Under the pieces are notes generated by a model, which was not told the origin of the DNA, searched no databases, and saw only the letters and a program-made list of their open reading frames with translations. Both the position numbers and the translations under genes were made by a program. From an uncultured Clostridia bacterium (lineage in GTDB: Bacteria; Bacillota; Clostridia; Oscillospirales; CAG-272), in assembly GCA_945485605.1 (NCBI GenBank), contig CALYSG010000011.1, positions 1 through 20,335 of the forward strand: DNA of 20,335 bases, given 5' to 3'. Of this stretch, positions 1 through 7,361 are shown in pieces; the first letter of the stretch is position 1, and each line of letters begins with the position of its first letter.

Positions 1-21
1 GCTACGCGCCTTGGATGTGCG

Positions 22-41
22 CCGCCTTTTGAAAAAGGCGG
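22..41. repeat. Inverted repeat (hairpin) at left edge
   Basis: CCGCCTTTT at 22-30 is mirrored perfectly by AAAAGGCGG at 33-41 with a 2-base centre. It could be the terminator of a gene lying outside the window or part of a dispersed intergenic element; the flanks do not decide. No gene is visible from 1 to 229. Confidence 0.5.
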
Positions 42-95
42 GCGAAAACTTTTAAAACAGGCGTAGAGTTGTTGTCTTCCTACCTTTTTGCCGAC

Positions 96-164
96 ATCAG
101 CTCCGGGTGAAGTCTTCACCTTTCGGTGAATAAACCGCGAGGATCGGCTGCGGGCACTGCCCGC
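96..164. repeat. Palindromic REP-like repeat, copy 1
   Basis: First of three copies of a ~65-70 bp unit. Reading the plus strand, it has ATCAGCTCCGGG, a palindrome GGTGAAG-T-CTTCACC, a stem TTCACC-TTTC-GGTGAA (115-130), TAAA..GCGAG, about eight variable bases, and a perfect palindrome GCGGGCA-C-TGCCCGC (150-164). On the minus strand the central stem reads UUCACC-GAAA-GGUGAA, which would be a GNRA tetraloop hairpin in RNA. Copies 1 and 2 are in tandem downstream of spoIIE. Confidence 0.75.
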
Positions 165-228
165 CGGGTGATGACCTCACCTTTCGGTGAATAAAATGCG
201 AGCAAGGGCAGCGGGCACTGCCCGCTGC
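164..228. repeat. Palindromic REP-like repeat, copy 2
   Basis: Tandem second copy, sharing its first base with the end of copy 1. It keeps the stem TCACC-TTTC-GGTGA (177-190), the ATAAAATGCGAG box and the GC palindrome, which here is extended to 10-bp arms: GCAGCGGGCA (208-217) and TGCCCGCTGC (219-228). The palindrome ends one base before the spoIIE stop codon, so the copy forms the immediate 3' end of that message and may help terminate or stabilise it. A strong T-tract directly after the hairpin is missing, so a classic intrinsic terminator is not claimed. Confidence 0.75.
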
Positions 229-229
229 C

Positions 230-2686
230 TCAATTTTCCTCGCAGATCCGTATCAGAGTCACGGTTATGTCGTCTTCACTTCCCTCTTCTCGTGCCCGCG
301 TGACTATCTTCTCAGCCATTGAATCAAGGTCATCATCCCACTCCGTATTAAGCATATTCAATAACCACACGCACTCGTCGCGGTTCTGAGTCACCCCGTC
401 ACTCATCATTATCACAACATCCCCTGCCTCCGCATCAAAACCTATCCTCTCGCAGTCCGGTCGGTCGATTATCCCTACCGGCACCGTCTTCGCGCGAAGG
501 CGGAAGCAGTTATTCCCTCGTTTTACATAGGTCGGCGCCGCACCGCTCTTCGTGACGTACATAGCCCCCGTCAGAAGGTCAAATTCAAAGAGGTCGACGG
601 TCGCCGAACATTCGTGCCTCGCGCATCCGTCCCTTTCGCTCATGAAGCTGTTGAGCAGCCTCAGCGAGGTCTCGCTCCTGTTTCCCGCCGCGAGCATCTT
701 CTCAAGGAACATAGAGCAGATCCGAGAGGTGAACGCCGCCTCCTTCCCCGCTCCCATTCCGTCACTGATAAGCGAATAGCATCTGTCGCCCTGCCCCTCA
801 AAGCTGACCGCCGTATCGCCGCAGAACCTTTCCGATCCGTCGTCGACGGCATTAAGAGACAGACTCTTTTCCTCGACCCTGAACCTTCTCGCGGCGCTGA
901 CCGTCATATCGGTCTTACCGTCCGACGGCGTTATGATCGGCTCTCCCATAGGCACTCCGAGAGTCTCGCCGAGCTTTTTCCTCAGCTCGCGGACGCTTAC
1001 CTTCGCCCTTGACGCGTCGAGTCCCTTTATCGCTACCGACTTGCGCCGCCCGCCGTATACTATAACTCCGTCGTAGCCGAAGCGGAGCTTCTTCAGCATC
1101 GCCGCGACCGCTTCCGCCGAGCTCTCGTCGATTATATAATCCGCTCTCCCCGAATCGAGTGCCTCCGAGAGTATCCTTGACATTCCGTCATAGTCGAGCG
1201 CAAAGACCACGGTGCGGTCGCACATGAGGGCGTGTTCGGTGAGCTTTGCGCAGTTTTCGTTGATCTCTGTTATCATCTGAGGCATAGCCGCGCACCTTGA
1301 GCGAAGGTATTCGGGCACCGCCCCCGACTCGGCTCGCGCCTTCATATGAAGGTCGGCGGCGATCCTGTCGATAACCTCAAGCGTCGATCCGTACTCGACC
1401 CCGTGGCAGACCTCCTTCTTCGGGCAGACCGAGCAGTATTTCATAAACACTCCGTCGCACATCCGTCTAAGGTCGAGCATCTCCGGGCGCCGCCTCCTGT
1501 CGCTCAGGTTATAGAAGGTCTCGGCAAGCTCCGAAAAGGCTGACGAGAGCCTCTGCACGCAAGCCTCGTCCGAGGCATTTATCATCTCGTTCAGTTTGAC
1601 CTCGAGCACCGCGCGGTCGTCCTGCTTCGACTTTATAAGCTCGGGCTTGCCCGTGACGAGCGAGAGCCTGTCCGCCGCGCCGAAGACCATAGCGCCGCAA
1701 AGAAGCGCGGGTAAGAGCTGTGACAGCGCCGTCATTCCGTTTACATATACTCCCCATATCATTCCGACGATGCACCCCGCCGTAGCCGCCGCAAGAGAAG
1801 AAATGTTCCATAGAACTCCCGCCGCCGCAGCCTCAAGGAGAAAGAGCGGCGCATAGGTCGGCTCGAATGCAAGCCCGAGCAGAAGACCTCCGATACACCC
1901 GAAGAGTATTCCTCTCCTCCTTCCGATACAGAGCGTAGCAAAAAAGGCTATGAACGCCCCGATATAAACACCGAAAAGCGTCATGTTCCTGACCGCATAG
2001 CATACCGCGGCGAGCAGTGAAATCACCCCAATATCGCGCAGACGGGTATTTTTCCCGCTCTCGCCGAAGTAAAGCGAGAAAAGGAATGTCGCCCCCGGCG
2101 CGGCAACGAGCGAGAAGAAAAGCCCGAACAGATCGTAATACCGAAATCCCCCGTAAATCAGCGGGTAGATCGAAAGGCAGAAGGCTGCTATGCACGACGA
2201 CGCCATTCTGAGGTAGGTCTTCTCCGAAAAGAGCGAAAAATATACCCTTCTGACCTTCAGCGCAAAAGCCGTCCCCTCCGAATCGCCGCGGAGCCTGCCC
2301 GCAGCCTCGGCTTCGGCTCCGGACGCCCTGTCCTTAGCTGACACGGCACGGCTTATAAAGATCCTCACGGCGGTGACCGTCGTGTAGGTCACGATACAGA
2401 CGGCGACCGGGATCCCCGTTGAAGGTGCCGAAAGACAGAGCCCCGCAAGGATAAACGGCAGATGCCTGTCCGCTGCGCAGAGAAGCGCGATGCCGAGCGG
2501 AAAGGTTCCGAAGAACAGCCCGCACCTTCCGAGGCTAAGCGAAGCGAGACAGAACGCCACCCCTGCAATATAACCGAGCAGGCGGTCGTTCGCCGACTCT
2601 TTTGTCCCCCCGAGCGCCGAGAAAAAGTCCCGCATATACGCGCGACGGTCGGTTGTTCGCACGCGGCTCTCCTTGTTTTCCTGCAT
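230..2686 (-). CDS. spoIIE: Stage II sporulation protein E (PP2C phosphatase)
   Basis: SpoIIE is the polytopic membrane serine phosphatase that dephosphorylates the anti-anti-sigma factor SpoIIAA in the forespore, activating sigma-F; it also associates with the division septum. The 818 residues match the usual ~820. The N-terminal third (about 35-330) is a run of hydrophobic segments. A central regulatory region (about 340-600) contains a small Cys cluster (CSVCPKKEVC). The C-terminal PP2C domain shows D624, ISDGMG (D642), SATVDL, MMSDGV (D763) and EDDITV (D805/D806), the expected metal-binding acidic residues. The ATG is preceded by AAAGGA at 9-base spacing. The gene stands alone, with a terminator of the upstream operon before it and palindromic repeats directly after its stop. 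Identification is secure from the overall architecture; the regulatory region is divergent. Confidence 0.95.
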   Translation of the reverse strand: MQENKESRVRTTDRRAYMRDFFSALGGTKESANDRLLGYIAGVAFCLASLSLGRCGLFFGTFPLGIALLCAADRHLPFILAGLCLSAPSTGIPVAVCIVTYTTVTAVRIFISRAVSAKDRASGAEAEAAGRLRGDSEGTAFALKVRRVYFSLFSEKTYLRMASSCIAAFCLSIYPLIYGGFRYYDLFGLFFSLVAAPGATFLFSLYFGESGKNTRLRDIGVISLLAAVCYAVRNMTLFGVYIGAFIAFFATLCIGRRRGILFGCIGGLLLGLAFEPTYAPLFLLEAAAAGVLWNISSLAAATAGCIVGMIWGVYVNGMTALSQLLPALLCGAMVFGAADRLSLVTGKPELIKSKQDDRAVLEVKLNEMINASDEACVQRLSSAFSELAETFYNLSDRRRRPEMLDLRRMCDGVFMKYCSVCPKKEVCHGVEYGSTLEVIDRIAADLHMKARAESGAVPEYLRSRCAAMPQMITEINENCAKLTEHALMCDRTVVFALDYDGMSRILSEALDSGRADYIIDESSAEAVAAMLKKLRFGYDGVIVYGGRRKSVAIKGLDASRAKVSVRELRKKLGETLGVPMGEPIITPSDGKTDMTVSAARRFRVEEKSLSLNAVDDGSERFCGDTAVSFEGQGDRCYSLISDGMGAGKEAAFTSRICSMFLEKMLAAGNRSETSLRLLNSFMSERDGCARHECSATVDLFEFDLLTGAMYVTKSGAAPTYVKRGNNCFRLRAKTVPVGIIDRPDCERIGFDAEAGDVVIMMSDGVTQNRDECVWLLNMLNTEWDDDLDSMAEKIVTRAREEGSEDDITVTLIRICEEN

Positions 2687-2701
2687 TTTTCATCATCCTT
2701 T

Positions 2702-2723
2702 CCCGTAGGTACAGACCTACGGG
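2702..2723. promoter_or_regulatory. Perfect inverted repeat over the spoIIE start region
   Basis: CCCGTAGGT (2702-2710) and ACCTACGGG (2715-2723) are exact reverse complements around a 4-base centre. The repeat covers the predicted transcription start and its gene-proximal arm directly abuts the GAAAGGA ribosome binding site of spoIIE. It could be a repressor operator or a 5' hairpin in the message. The sequence shows the symmetry; either role is inference. Confidence 0.6.
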
Positions 2724-2726
2724 ATA

Positions 2727-2773
2727 ATTATAACCAATTTCTGTAAATTCGTTGGTCGAACGGTGCTGTCGAA
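2727..2773 (-). promoter_or_regulatory. Candidate spoIIE promoter with Spo0A-box-like sites
   Basis: On the minus strand a consensus -10 TATAAT lies at 2732-2727. No good -35 sits at 17 bp, but TTCGAC lies 22 bp upstream (2760-2755). The wide spacing resembles Spo0A-activated sigma-A promoters such as spoIIE of Bacillus subtilis. Plus-strand TGTCGAA (2767-2773) matches the 0A-box consensus exactly and GGTCGAA (2754-2760) has one mismatch. Direct Spo0A control is inferred from this and from known spoIIE biology. Confidence 0.55.
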
Positions 2774-2840
2774 GAAGGTATTTTATGCTCGCACACAGGC
2801 ATTGAGGTAAAATAACTGTCATTTCGGCTCAGAATGCGCG

Positions 2841-2870
2841 AAAAAAAGCGGACGATCATTGATCGTCCGC
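2841..2870 (-). terminator. Intrinsic terminator of the lipoprotein/glycosidase operon
   Basis: GCGGACGATCA (2848-2858) and TGATCGTCCGC (2860-2870) form a perfect 11-bp inverted repeat. Read on the minus strand it is followed by seven T (2847-2841), the canonical intrinsic terminator arrangement. It lies about 30 bases past the stop of the phosphodiester glycosidase gene and insulates spoIIE. Confidence 0.85.
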
Positions 2871-2898
2871 AGGCACCGCCCGCCCCGCCTTGAATTAT

Positions 2899-4029
2899 TT
2901 ATTTTTTTACTATCACGAGCGAGTCGAACACCGGTCTGATGAGATTTTCCGTCGGACGCTGAAGGTCAGCCGGAGAGTTCATCATCTGAAGCTCGCCGCC
3001 GTTCCTTATGATAAATGTCGAAGAGCCTCCGCCGTCAAGGTTTATTGCCCTGACCGCGCCCTCTGCCTTCATAATCCCCGCAAGCTCGGTGAGCGATGCG
3101 CCGTTTGACCACTCGGGACGCCGACCGTCCACGACCGTGAAAAGGAGCTTCCCGTCGGCGCGTATCCCGACTGCCGTTCTCGGGTGACAGATATCGCCGA
3201 AGGGCTCGAGCGGCGCGGTATCGTTTATCATTCCGTCGGCAAGGATTATCTGACCGCCTCCGACAGCCTCGCAAAGGTCCTCGGAGCTCGTTTCTCCGAG
3301 TGTCGAGATCACGGCTCTGCCGTCCTTCGTTATCCCGAAAAAAGGATTCTCCGACTCGGGATTTGCTACGACCTTTCCGCGGCTTACGCATAGCCCCGAA
3401 GGGTGGCAGTCGCCGAACATATCGAAGAAGTCGGCATTCACCGCACCGAGAACGGTAAAGCCCTCAGCCGAGAAGCACTCTGCCTCCTCCATGACGGTCT
3501 GTATCTCTCCCGCCTTGAAATCAAGGCTTCTTTTCGGGGTCCCGGCAAAGACCGAGACCTTTTCGGGGTCGGCACAGAGCGACCAGACACGAACCGGCAA
3601 CTTGCCCCCCGCCGTGTAGATGCTGTTCGACCAACGGACGCCGTCGGAAATGATCCCTCCGGTCAGAGAAGTCAGCTTAAGCCCTCTGTCGGTGCGCGAG
3701 ACCGCCTCGCTGAGCGGAACTATCGCCGAAGGATCGAAGCTGACCCTGAACGTAACCTTCTCTTTTTCCTTCGTGAAGAACTCGGTAGCCTTCTTCGCGC
3801 GGTTTTCAAGGGTAAGAAGGAATCCGCCCTCGCGTTCAAGCAAAGCCTCGGGGAAGCGGAATACGTGTGTACGGAAATCGAAGGGCTCTCTTGAATTCCG
3901 CATATCTGCGTATTCGGCTCCGCAAAGGCTCGCAGAGGCATTTGTGCGTTCCTTCACCCGCACAAATGCGATAAGCTCACCCGAGCGGCGGAGATATTCG
4001 GTTTTTACGATGATCTCTGTGATTTCCAT
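2899..4029 (-). CDS. Phosphodiester glycosidase (NAGPA) family protein
   Basis: The second half carries the NAGPA-domain signature. This is the family of the human uncovering enzyme (N-acetylglucosamine-1-phosphodiester alpha-N-acetylglucosaminidase) and of bacterial enzymes acting on sugar-phosphodiester or exopolysaccharide substrates. Visible motifs are VNADFFD, HPRTAVGI, FTVVDGRR and INLDGGGSST, the last being the most conserved block. The 376 residues start without a hydrophobic signal peptide, which is odd because most bacterial relatives are exported. The first ~130 residues are a separate module I do not recognise. The start lies five bases after the stop of the lipoprotein gene with no strong ribosome binding site, suggesting translational coupling. 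The substrate is unknown; a wall or capsule polymer with phosphodiester-linked sugar is a family-based guess. Confidence 0.85.
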   Translation of the reverse strand: MEITEIIVKTEYLRRSGELIAFVRVKERTNASASLCGAEYADMRNSREPFDFRTHVFRFPEALLEREGGFLLTLENRAKKATEFFTKEKEKVTFRVSFDPSAIVPLSEAVSRTDRGLKLTSLTGGIISDGVRWSNSIYTAGGKLPVRVWSLCADPEKVSVFAGTPKRSLDFKAGEIQTVMEEAECFSAEGFTVLGAVNADFFDMFGDCHPSGLCVSRGKVVANPESENPFFGITKDGRAVISTLGETSSEDLCEAVGGGQIILADGMINDTAPLEPFGDICHPRTAVGIRADGKLLFTVVDGRRPEWSNGASLTELAGIMKAEGAVRAINLDGGGSSTFIIRNGGELQMMNSPADLQRPTENLIRPVFDSLVIVKK

Positions 4030-4034
4030 ATTTA

Positions 4035-5363
4035 TTACCAGAATTTCTCGGGCAGCAGCTCAACGCGGAGAACCGAGTCCGAACCGTTACAGCCGAGGAA
4101 GAACTCATTTCCGAGTCTGAACATATTTTCGGGTTCGCTCGGCGCTCCGATCAGCGGGATCTCGCCGTAGTAATTTCCGTCGTAATCCTGAACTACTATA
4201 TAATGAGTTGACGAGCCTCTTACATATCTCACGTCGTAGATGTATTTTTCGTCGCAGCAGAGCCCCTGCGTCGTGTAATTCTTGCTCTTGCAGTCTATGA
4301 AGCCGATATTATTGAAATTCTCGTCCATGACCGTGAAGAAATAATCCGTACCTATTATGTACGTGTTATTCCACGGCAGGTAATCGAGCGCTCTGAATGC
4401 CGTGCCTATCTTGAAGTAATCGATCAGCTCGAGAGTCTCGGGATCGACCGTGAGGACTCCGAGATAGCCGTCATTCGCCGTGCAGGCGGAGATCACGAGC
4501 CTCTTGTTTTTTGCGTCGTAGGTTATGTCGTTCGCGTGGAAGAGCTTAAGAGATTCGGATCTCTTCACGAGCGTCCATGTCGCTATCTCGTATTTGTATA
4601 TGTATGCCTCATTGTTAGATTTGTTTATCATGGCGTAGTAGGCGTACGTACCGTCGGTGCCTCCGCCCTGCAAAGCTCCGTAGCTGCCATTGGTCGGCAC
4701 CTGCTTTATGACCTTCTCGCCGACGTTGAAGCAGAGCGACACGCCGTTTTTATGAGCTTCGGCTATATCGGGGAAGTAATTTTCTTTTTCGTCGGATATG
4801 AATGTATAGCCCTTTTCGAAGGAAAGCTCGCCCTTGCCGTCCTCACCGGTCATAAATTCCAAGAGGCGAAGAAGCCCGAGGTAGGTCGAATAGGTGTCGG
4901 TACCGAGCACGGCGACCTTCGGACCTGCGGCGTAGATGCCGTAGCGATTGCCGCCGAGCGCATCGAGCTCGGACTTGAGCTTTACACTTTCTTCGCGTTC
5001 GGTTTCGCCTATAATGAGTTCCTTTGCCTCGGGATCAACCGATTCGTTGTATGAGATGAAGTCGTCGCCGATCGAGATATTTCCTCCGGTGCGGCGCTCA
5101 AGCTCGGTGCGGAACTCGGTGCAGAGGCGCTTTACGCTGCTCGTGACATTCATACTGCGTATGATCTTGTAATCGCACACGCCGTCCTTTGAGACAAAGA
5201 AACGCTCGGGCTCCTTTTCGCCTTCTGTCTGCGAGGGGGTGTCGGAGCCGGCTCCGGAGTATTCGGTTCCGCTATCCTTGCCGTTACCCGCAAATGTGCA
5301 GGATGTCATGAGGAGTATGGGGCAAAGCACTGCAGAGATAAGAAAACTTCTGAAGAATTTCAT
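4035..5363 (-). CDS. Predicted lipoprotein with C-terminal propeller-like repeats
   Basis: A 442-residue exported lipoprotein. The N-terminus has basic residues, a hydrophobic stretch and a lipobox LMTSC with the lipidated cysteine at C22, followed by a Gly/Ser/Glu-rich linker. Residues about 65-180 contain ELIIGETEREES and KVAVLGTDTYSTYLG. These resemble the small alpha/beta domain that precedes catalytic modules in several carbohydrate-active enzymes of Firmicutes and Bacteroidetes. The remainder is aromatic-rich with repeating beta-strand-like units (YIYKYEIATW, LGVLTVDPETLEL, FFTVMDENFNN, YIVVQDYDGN), suggesting a beta-propeller binding surface. No catalytic motif is seen. A GGAGG site lies 8 bases before the ATG. 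It is co-transcribed with the phosphodiester glycosidase gene and could present or bind the same glycan; that role is inference. Confidence 0.8.
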   Translation of the reverse strand: MKFFRSFLISAVLCPILLMTSCTFAGNGKDSGTEYSGAGSDTPSQTEGEKEPERFFVSKDGVCDYKIIRSMNVTSSVKRLCTEFRTELERRTGGNISIGDDFISYNESVDPEAKELIIGETEREESVKLKSELDALGGNRYGIYAAGPKVAVLGTDTYSTYLGLLRLLEFMTGEDGKGELSFEKGYTFISDEKENYFPDIAEAHKNGVSLCFNVGEKVIKQVPTNGSYGALQGGGTDGTYAYYAMINKSNNEAYIYKYEIATWTLVKRSESLKLFHANDITYDAKNKRLVISACTANDGYLGVLTVDPETLELIDYFKIGTAFRALDYLPWNNTYIIGTDYFFTVMDENFNNIGFIDCKSKNYTTQGLCCDEKYIYDVRYVRGSSTHYIVVQDYDGNYYGEIPLIGAPSEPENMFRLGNEFFLGCNGSDSVLRVELLPEKFW

Positions 5364-5394
5364 AGCATCATCCTCCCTGATGTTTGTTGATATT

Positions 5395-5423
5395 ATTATA
5401 TCCTTTCTCTATGTTGATGTCAA
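5395..5423 (-). promoter_or_regulatory. Consensus sigma-A promoter of the lipoprotein operon
   Basis: On the minus strand a perfect -35 TTGACA (5423-5418) and a perfect -10 TATAAT (5400-5395) are separated by 17 bp. The start of the lipoprotein gene is about 25 bases beyond the predicted transcription start. Confidence 0.9.
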
Positions 5424-5514
5424 GTTGCACCGCGAAGAAAACAGCAATGCCGACCGACTGCGGCAGATCACGGTAAGTCGCCCGACCGGGGTAGGGACAG
5501 GGACTCTTATGAAA

Positions 5515-5561
5515 ACACGTGTGAAAGGCTTTTACGCTGTGCGGCTGCCTTTCACACGTGT
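5515..5561 (-). terminator. Long perfect stem-loop after the DUF368 gene
   Basis: ACACGTGTGAAAGGC (5515-5529) and GCCTTTCACACGTGT (5547-5561) form a perfect 15-bp stem with a 17-base loop. On the minus strand the stem runs into TTTT, a short T-tract. It lies just beyond the last gene of the five-gene operon, so termination is the simplest reading, though the T-tract is weak. Between it and the lipoprotein promoter (5424-5514) nothing is recognised. Confidence 0.65.
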
Positions 5562-5587
5562 ATACTCCATATTATTTTTAAGTACCG

Positions 5588-6580
5588 TTACTGTTCGTTA
5601 CCGTTGTCGTTATCTAAGCTGTCATCGACTTCCGGACCGTTCTCGACTTCCTTTATCAGCGCGGCGAGCTTCTTTTCGCGTTTGAGACGCAGAAGCTGAA
5701 GCGTGCACACGAGCGTCGCGCCCACAAAGAAGCACACCCAATCGAAGCTCCCGAAATCCATTCTTTCATTCCGCGGCATACCCTCCGGAACGTCCGCCGT
5801 CATAGGTGCCACAAGGATCGAAACGAGCGACCCCGCGAGCATTCCGACGGTGAAATACACCGTCTGCTTTCTGAATTTCCTCAGGCAGAAATTTATTCCC
5901 TTTATTCCGAAAAATCCTCCGACAGCCGATCCGAGTCCAAGGCACGTGATCGCCGGGACCGACGGGATAACTTTCGCCATATTAAAGTGGATCAGCGAAT
6001 TCAGAAAGCCTATTATCGGATAGTATACACCGAAGGCAAGGAAAACCGTTGAACCGGAAAAGCCCGGAAGAAGAAGTGCGATCGTCGAGAAGATCCCGAT
6101 TATGAACATCTCAATAAGGAGACCGACATTCGGAACATCAAGGTGGATCGAGGTGTTGCTCTCGGCGATCTTCGACGCGGAGGTCCATGACATTCCCGCA
6201 ATGATGACAAGGCCGATCAAGGCAAAAAGCGCGTAATAGTACTTGCCCTTGAGGCACTTGCGCTCTCTTATTACCGTAAACGGGATCGAAAACAGAATGA
6301 ATCCGAAAAACAGAGAACATATGCTGTATATCCTTGACTCGAGCAGCCTGTTGAGCACCAATATTCCGAGAATGATTCCGACCGCCCAGCCGCCGAATAC
6401 GCGAAGGACATAGATAAGTCCCTTAAGCCTTTTTCCCTTATGGAATACAAGGTCGCCGACAGCACCCATGAGCTTGTCGTAAAATCCGAGAAGCAGCGCG
6501 ATGGCGCTTCCCGACATTCCGGGCATACAGTTTGCAACACCCATGCAGAATCCGCCGACAAGGTCCTTTACAAGTTTCAT
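5588..6580 (-). CDS. popT: DUF368 family undecaprenyl-phosphate translocase (PopT-like)
   Basis: DUF368 proteins were shown to flip the lipid carrier undecaprenyl phosphate back across the cytoplasmic membrane for reuse in peptidoglycan and surface-polymer synthesis (PopT; the other family is the DedA-type UptA). This protein has about eight to ten hydrophobic segments and both halves of the family's repeated motif: MGVANCMPGMSGSAIALLLG near the N-terminus and LLPGFSGSTVFLAFGVY near the middle. The charged C-terminal tail is Asp/Asn-rich. The start is ATG at 6580, with AAAGGAG immediately upstream (330 residues); an in-frame upstream ATG at 6631 lies inside the preceding gene and lacks a site. 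It closes the five-gene operon, 28 bases after the exporter gene. Confidence 0.88.
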   Translation of the reverse strand: MKLVKDLVGGFCMGVANCMPGMSGSAIALLLGFYDKLMGAVGDLVFHKGKRLKGLIYVLRVFGGWAVGIILGILVLNRLLESRIYSICSLFFGFILFSIPFTVIRERKCLKGKYYYALFALIGLVIIAGMSWTSASKIAESNTSIHLDVPNVGLLIEMFIIGIFSTIALLLPGFSGSTVFLAFGVYYPIIGFLNSLIHFNMAKVIPSVPAITCLGLGSAVGGFFGIKGINFCLRKFRKQTVYFTVGMLAGSLVSILVAPMTADVPEGMPRNERMDFGSFDWVCFFVGATLVCTLQLLRLKREKKLAALIKEVENGPEVDDSLDNDNGNEQ

Positions 6581-6608
6581 ACCGCTCCTTTCAAAAATCG
6601 TGTAATAC

Positions 6609-7361
6609 TTATTTAAGCGCCGCCGACACAATGTTTATCACTCCGGCAACAGCCATGAAGCAATAGACGACGCGGCGGAGCACGTCCGCCTTGAGACGCT
6701 TGAAGATCAGCTTTCCAATGAATATCCCGGCTACCATTCCGACCGACCCGAAGGCGGCAAGGATCAAGACATCCTTCGTGATGAAGCCGCTTATCGCCTT
6801 CACCGTAGTTCCGTAGATATTCGACAGGAGAAAGTACATCTGTATCGTTGCAAGGTATTTTTCTTTGTCATCGCCCTCCGACTGCATAAAGTATATGACG
6901 ACGGGAGGCCCGCCCATTGAGAAGAGTCCGCCGAGCACTCCCGATCCTCCTCCCGCGACGAGTCCGGTGAAGGGATTCGGTCTGATCTTTATCTTCGACG
7001 AGAAGAAGAACATATATATGCTCAGAAGTATCAGCATCACCCCGAGCATTATAAGCAGTGCGCGGTTGTCGAGCTTTTTCATAAGCCATATCGAGGGCAC
7101 CGAGATCACGGCAAAGCCTATGCAGGGGAAGATAAGGTTCTTCCAGTCGACCTTTTTCGCAAATGAGAGCGCGACTATGAGAGTCGAGGTGAAGGACAGC
7201 AGTCCGGAGAGGGCGTTTGCCTGTCCGTAGACTGATATGATACGCGACAGGAATATCATGGCGAAGATGCCGAAGCCGAAGCCGGTGACTCTCTGTATCG
7301 TGCTTCCGACCGTGGCAACTATGATCACGACGATTATCGCCGGGATAAGGTCAAGATTCAC
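6609..7361 (-). CDS. TauE/SafE (TSUP) family anion exporter
   Basis: A 250-residue membrane protein with about eight hydrophobic segments arranged as two halves. Family motifs are visible: GSTIQRVTGFGFGIFAM at the N-terminus and GGGSGVLGGLFSMGGPPVVIY in the middle. TSUP proteins move sulfite, sulfate, thiosulfate or organosulfonates. It starts at a GTG (7361-7359) overlapping the TGA of the sulfatase gene (GTGA overlap), with AAGGA nine bases before. The tight coupling to a sulfatase suggests export of sulfate or another sulfur anion released in the cytoplasm. That substrate is inferred from context, not from sequence motifs. Confidence 0.88.
   Translation of the reverse strand: MNLDLIPAIIVVIIVATVGSTIQRVTGFGFGIFAMIFLSRIISVYGQANALSGLLSFTSTLIVALSFAKKVDWKNLIFPCIGFAVISVPSIWLMKKLDNRALLIMLGVMLILLSIYMFFFSSKIKIRPNPFTGLVAGGGSGVLGGLFSMGGPPVVIYFMQSEGDDKEKYLATIQMYFLLSNIYGTTVKAISGFITKDVLILAAFGSVGMVAGIFIGKLIFKRLKADVLRRVVYCFMAVAGVINIVSAALK

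Noticed and set aside
96..228. CRISPR array at the left edge
   Set aside because: Only two tandem units sharing a boundary, with no regular spacers; the inner palindromes fit a REP-type repeat and no cas gene is nearby.
6581..6631. 17-residue N-terminal extension of the DUF368 protein
   Set aside because: It overlaps the end of the exporter gene and lacks a ribosome binding site; AAAGGAG precedes the ATG at 6580.
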